Shown piece by piece: positions 18,596-21,485 of a DNA stretch of 21,485 bases. The stretch spans positions 1-21,485 of the forward strand of contig CAXNAA020000415.1 of assembly GCA_964200075.2 (NCBI GenBank), given 5' to 3'. The DNA is from Sphacelaria rigidula. Lineage: Eukaryota > Phaeophyceae > Sphacelariales. The notes under the pieces were generated by a model. It had not been told where the DNA came from. It searched no databases and saw only the letters and a program-made list of their open reading frames with translations. The position numbers and the translations under genes are program-made. Within the stretch, counting starts at the first letter, position 1. Every line of letters starts with the position of its first letter.

Positions 18596-20390
18596 AGAAG
18601 CATCCTCTTATGTTATTCGATCACACCAGCTGTCTTGTCCAGAGACGGTCAAGTCTACAAAGAAAATGGCGATGTTTCCTACCTTGGAAAGTTTGTGTTA
18701 ATCCTTCGAAAAAAAGTGCATGTTTGTGCTAAACAAAAGTAAAAACAAATGGCCACCGCTAAACACGAAGACATCGTGGTACCACTTCAATGAGGACAGA
18801 TGGTCATTTCAACGTGCCAAGCTCCGCCCACCTCTGATATGGGTCGTGAATCGACACAGAACGGTGAAAAACAAAAACATGACTTCTTTCTTGCCTGTGG
18901 TAAGTCACGCTCTCCCGAAATTTGCCCTCCCGACATTCACGCTTCCATAGACCAACACAAGGGTTTTATTCGGCTTAAGCGCTACCAATTCGTGGATACT
19001 CGTTGTTCTCGGGTTTGGGGCAACGGATCCGTGGGTACTCCCCAACAACGTGAGCGTTCAGGCGTAGCTGTAGACGTTAACGTCAGGGATCGCTGCCGCT
19101 GGCAAAATATGCAAAATGATTATGGATCAGGCTCCCGATGCCTACCTGCAGACATGATTACGTGCCGCGACTAGATATTCGATACCGCGTGTCGAGCCGA
19201 GATTATCTACGTATATGGTGCTTGCCCTCCCAACTGTTCGTTATAAATTTTCCTTCGTAATTGGCGGCGTTCTGGGTCTGTATCGCTTGCCACCGCTCAT
19301 GATGCTGAGGATCTACAAATACTTGTATCCACTGCGCGTTCCAATAAAATGTATCCGTCTGTACTCAATACTCAGTGAGTTACGGGCTGGCCAATGATGG
19401 AGGGTCTCGCCACCTTTCAGCCGAGATTTCGACCCTGCGGGATTTTCGGTCGATCGAGCCTGTCCCGGTCGTATTTGTGAAGCCATGTGTGAAGCAATAA
19501 ACGGGTTTGTTTATTTTAATTCGTACGCACATATCGCACCACTGCCGAACAGCTGTGTTTCACGGGATTTCTACCTGTATCGCCCGGTTACACCATACAA
19601 CACCAACGACAAGGTTTTCGTGACGTTGAGAGTAGAGCGTCAATTAAGCGCGGGTTTCATTATTTCCTTCAACTGAACCAAATCCCCAACCTGAGTGTGC
19701 TTTTCTTCGCCTGTGACACTGGCATGTGCTTACAGCTACACATCGATGTCGTCCTCAAGAATATCAAGGGCTTCAGTGGTAAGAAAGTGCAGGTGGCATA
19801 TCTGGCCTCGTAACAGGATATTTCGTAACTGACACTCATCATTCAGTAATTTACCGCTTTTCATTCTTAAGCGTATACTCTACTTTCAATTTCACCAACA
19901 TGCTGTTCCATTTGGACACTATGTTTTGAAGACGGTCTGTTCAATTTATCTACATCTACCGGCGTGAGCACTCTAGAGTTCTATCGAAGAGTACCATGGT
20001 AGAAAATCCTGAAAGAAAAACTCGACACTTCAGGCGCCCGCTACTGTGTAGTTGTCGACATATCACGTAAGACACACTGATGTTGGAGGGAATACCGCAC
20101 CGACTAAGGTGTGCTCCCTGTTCGACACAATCTCGAGTGCAGCGGCAGACCATGAAAGGTATCTTGTGCATGATAATGGGGGGGCGCCTCTCATCGGAGT
20201 GGCAGCGCTGTGTACTTCATCCTCGGGTGACCACTGCCCTCTCTGGCGACGTTCTTCGCAGGGCGAGTTCATGTTGACAGTCCTGAAGGTAGGTTGCGAA
20301 CGCCAGCGGGTGAGGACGGGTACCATCAAGCTTCCAACTACCGGGGCGGTCTACCGATGCGTTCACCACGGCAATGGCCAACACGCAGGA
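18596..20390. other. No gene seen
   Basis: Only short frames of random appearance occur on both strands. I found no RNA gene, repeat array or inverted repeat that I could support. Confidence 0.35.
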
Positions 20391-20960
20391 GTATCCTATT
20401 ACGGAATCCAGCCATACAGTACAGTTCAGGATAGTTATGTGATGTACAGCAAAATGCAGTGTAGAACAGGATAGAAATCCACATGGTGATGCAAAATAGT
20501 ACATGAAAGTGGACCGTGCACGCCACTTTACAGTACGGTGCAGCGAAGTAGAAAGCAGACCAGTGCCTCACAGAATAGTAGAGGGCAGCACCGTAATGGA
20601 CGTCACACGATCGTTTTGAGCTCATAACGGTGTGGAGTACAGTCGAGTACTGTACCCAACACCGTCGGGCCACACGCTACAGGACATTGCCATACGGTCG
20701 AGTGCAGCAGGCGACGGCACGCGGCTCCATAAGGAAGCGTGTTGAGTACGATACCGGCACGTGCAGTTCACTGCACAGTACATGACGGTACACTACGTGA
20801 CACTCGAGTACAGACACAACAGCACAGCACAGCACGCAAGAGTGACCTGTGTGTCGCCATCGTATTCCGTCACATCCCGTGCTAGACCGTGCTAGACGCG
20901 TGTAACGGTTTGCGGTACAAAACGTGTACTGTAACGTTCGAGTACATTACACATCATGGC
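20391..20960. repeat. Degenerate GTAC/ACAGT-rich low-complexity region
   Basis: GTAC, TACAGT, ACTGTAC and CGAGTAC words recur on both strands far above the level elsewhere in the window, for example near 20417-20427, 20635-20655 and 20775-20815. It looks like a decayed form of the pentamer array seen intact at 3222-3266. No exon is supported. Confidence 0.5.
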
Positions 20961-21485
20961 GGGGCGGAGCGATGGATCATCAGCTTTTATACTGGAATTT
21001 GTATGTAGTTTGCTGCCCCCGCCTACCCCCAAACATGCTTGCAGTCAATCGCGTCTGCTTGCTTCTATCCCCCACGGATCGATACAGTTTTTTTTCACAT
21101 GAATTATATGGGTCATAGACTACCCCATGCACATCGTGCGGCCTAGGAACTCCTGGCGTGGCCGTCACGAGTCCGCGTACCACCACACGACATTCCGGCC
21201 ACGAGGAAGCGATACAGAGCAACACCGTTCAGGCCGGCCGACTCAGTAACTATTCACCTTCTCACCCGAAAACTGGTAGCGACACTCCGCCTTGAACAAA
21301 GCTTCCCACCGGTATTGCCAGTTGGACATGTGCTCATTCGTGTAGAGCTGGCCGCCCGTCCGAGCTGCGGGTACTTTGCAACTCGTGCTAGCTCATTTCG
21401 TGTACAAGGACTCTTGTATGCGGGCGGTTCGTTTTTTTTTTTTTCCTATCGGCGCAACACTGCTATAATGACTGCATCAGAAGCC
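20961..21485. other. Window end, no gene seen
   Basis: No exon could be supported. A T-run of 12 or more lies at 21432-21445. A gene entering from beyond the window cannot be excluded. Confidence 0.3.

Noticed and set aside
19381-19460. tRNA-like B-box on the minus strand
   Set aside because: Only a loose GGTCGAAATCTC match; no A box, acceptor pairing or T-run.
1-21485. CRISPR array, phage, bacterial operon or integrated virus
   Set aside because: No regular spacer array, no bacterial gene spacing or ribosome-binding sites, and no recognisable viral core gene; tandem arrays here have no unique spacers.

Overview
This window reads as nuclear genomic DNA from an intron-rich eukaryote with near-balanced base composition, most likely a stramenopile such as a brown alga. 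The grounds are GT-AG introns of about 150-1000 bp, serine/proline-rich disordered coding exons, abundant GTACA-type and other tandem repeats, and small foldback elements. Nothing in it looks bacterial. The lineage is an inference from sequence style, since no marker gene is present. No virus, CRISPR array, rRNA or intact canonical tRNA was seen.

The best-supported genes lie on the minus strand and are broken into exons, so single open frames hide them. Gene 2 (about 10040 down to 5870) can be rebuilt as six exons whose phases all agree, giving a 509-residue disordered, Ser/Pro-rich, basic protein of unknown function. Gene 1 (about 5074 down to 2102) lies downstream in the same orientation. 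Its last four exons are phase-consistent. Its first exons start with a hydrophobic signal-like leader and may belong to the same gene, but one junction (3816-3682 region to 3577-3541 region) does not agree in phase. Gene 1 has repeated motifs that resemble a MIR/fascin-type beta-trefoil; this is a tentative reading. On the plus strand at 13999-14802 is the front part of a pogo/Tigger-like transposase or a domesticated derivative: a Cys/His cluster followed by a CENP-B/Psq-type helix-turn-helix, with no catalytic DDE domain.

Region by region: 1-540 has long G-tracts, a 10-base N gap and related repeat units. 1213-1623 holds a diverged tandem duplication. 1676-2070 is a 395-bp foldback with 142-bp arms about 96% identical around a TA microsatellite. 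2102-5074 is gene 1. 5075-5869 is an A+T-rich spacer. 5870-10040 is gene 2, whose intron 2 carries a 104-bp MITE-like hairpin flanked by a 7-bp direct repeat. 10041-11481 is largely empty. 11482-11751 is a 135-bp tandem duplication, followed by a tRNA-derived, Pol III-promoter-like element (11860-11946). 13999-14802 is the transposase-like ORF. 15178-15264 is a second copy of the 5'-end repeat, and 15366-15687 is a 42-bp minisatellite. 15688-21485 has only weak exon candidates and degenerate GTAC-rich DNA.

I found no multi-gene system here. The interesting items are the gene structures, the non-autonomous elements and the Cys/His plus HTH architecture.
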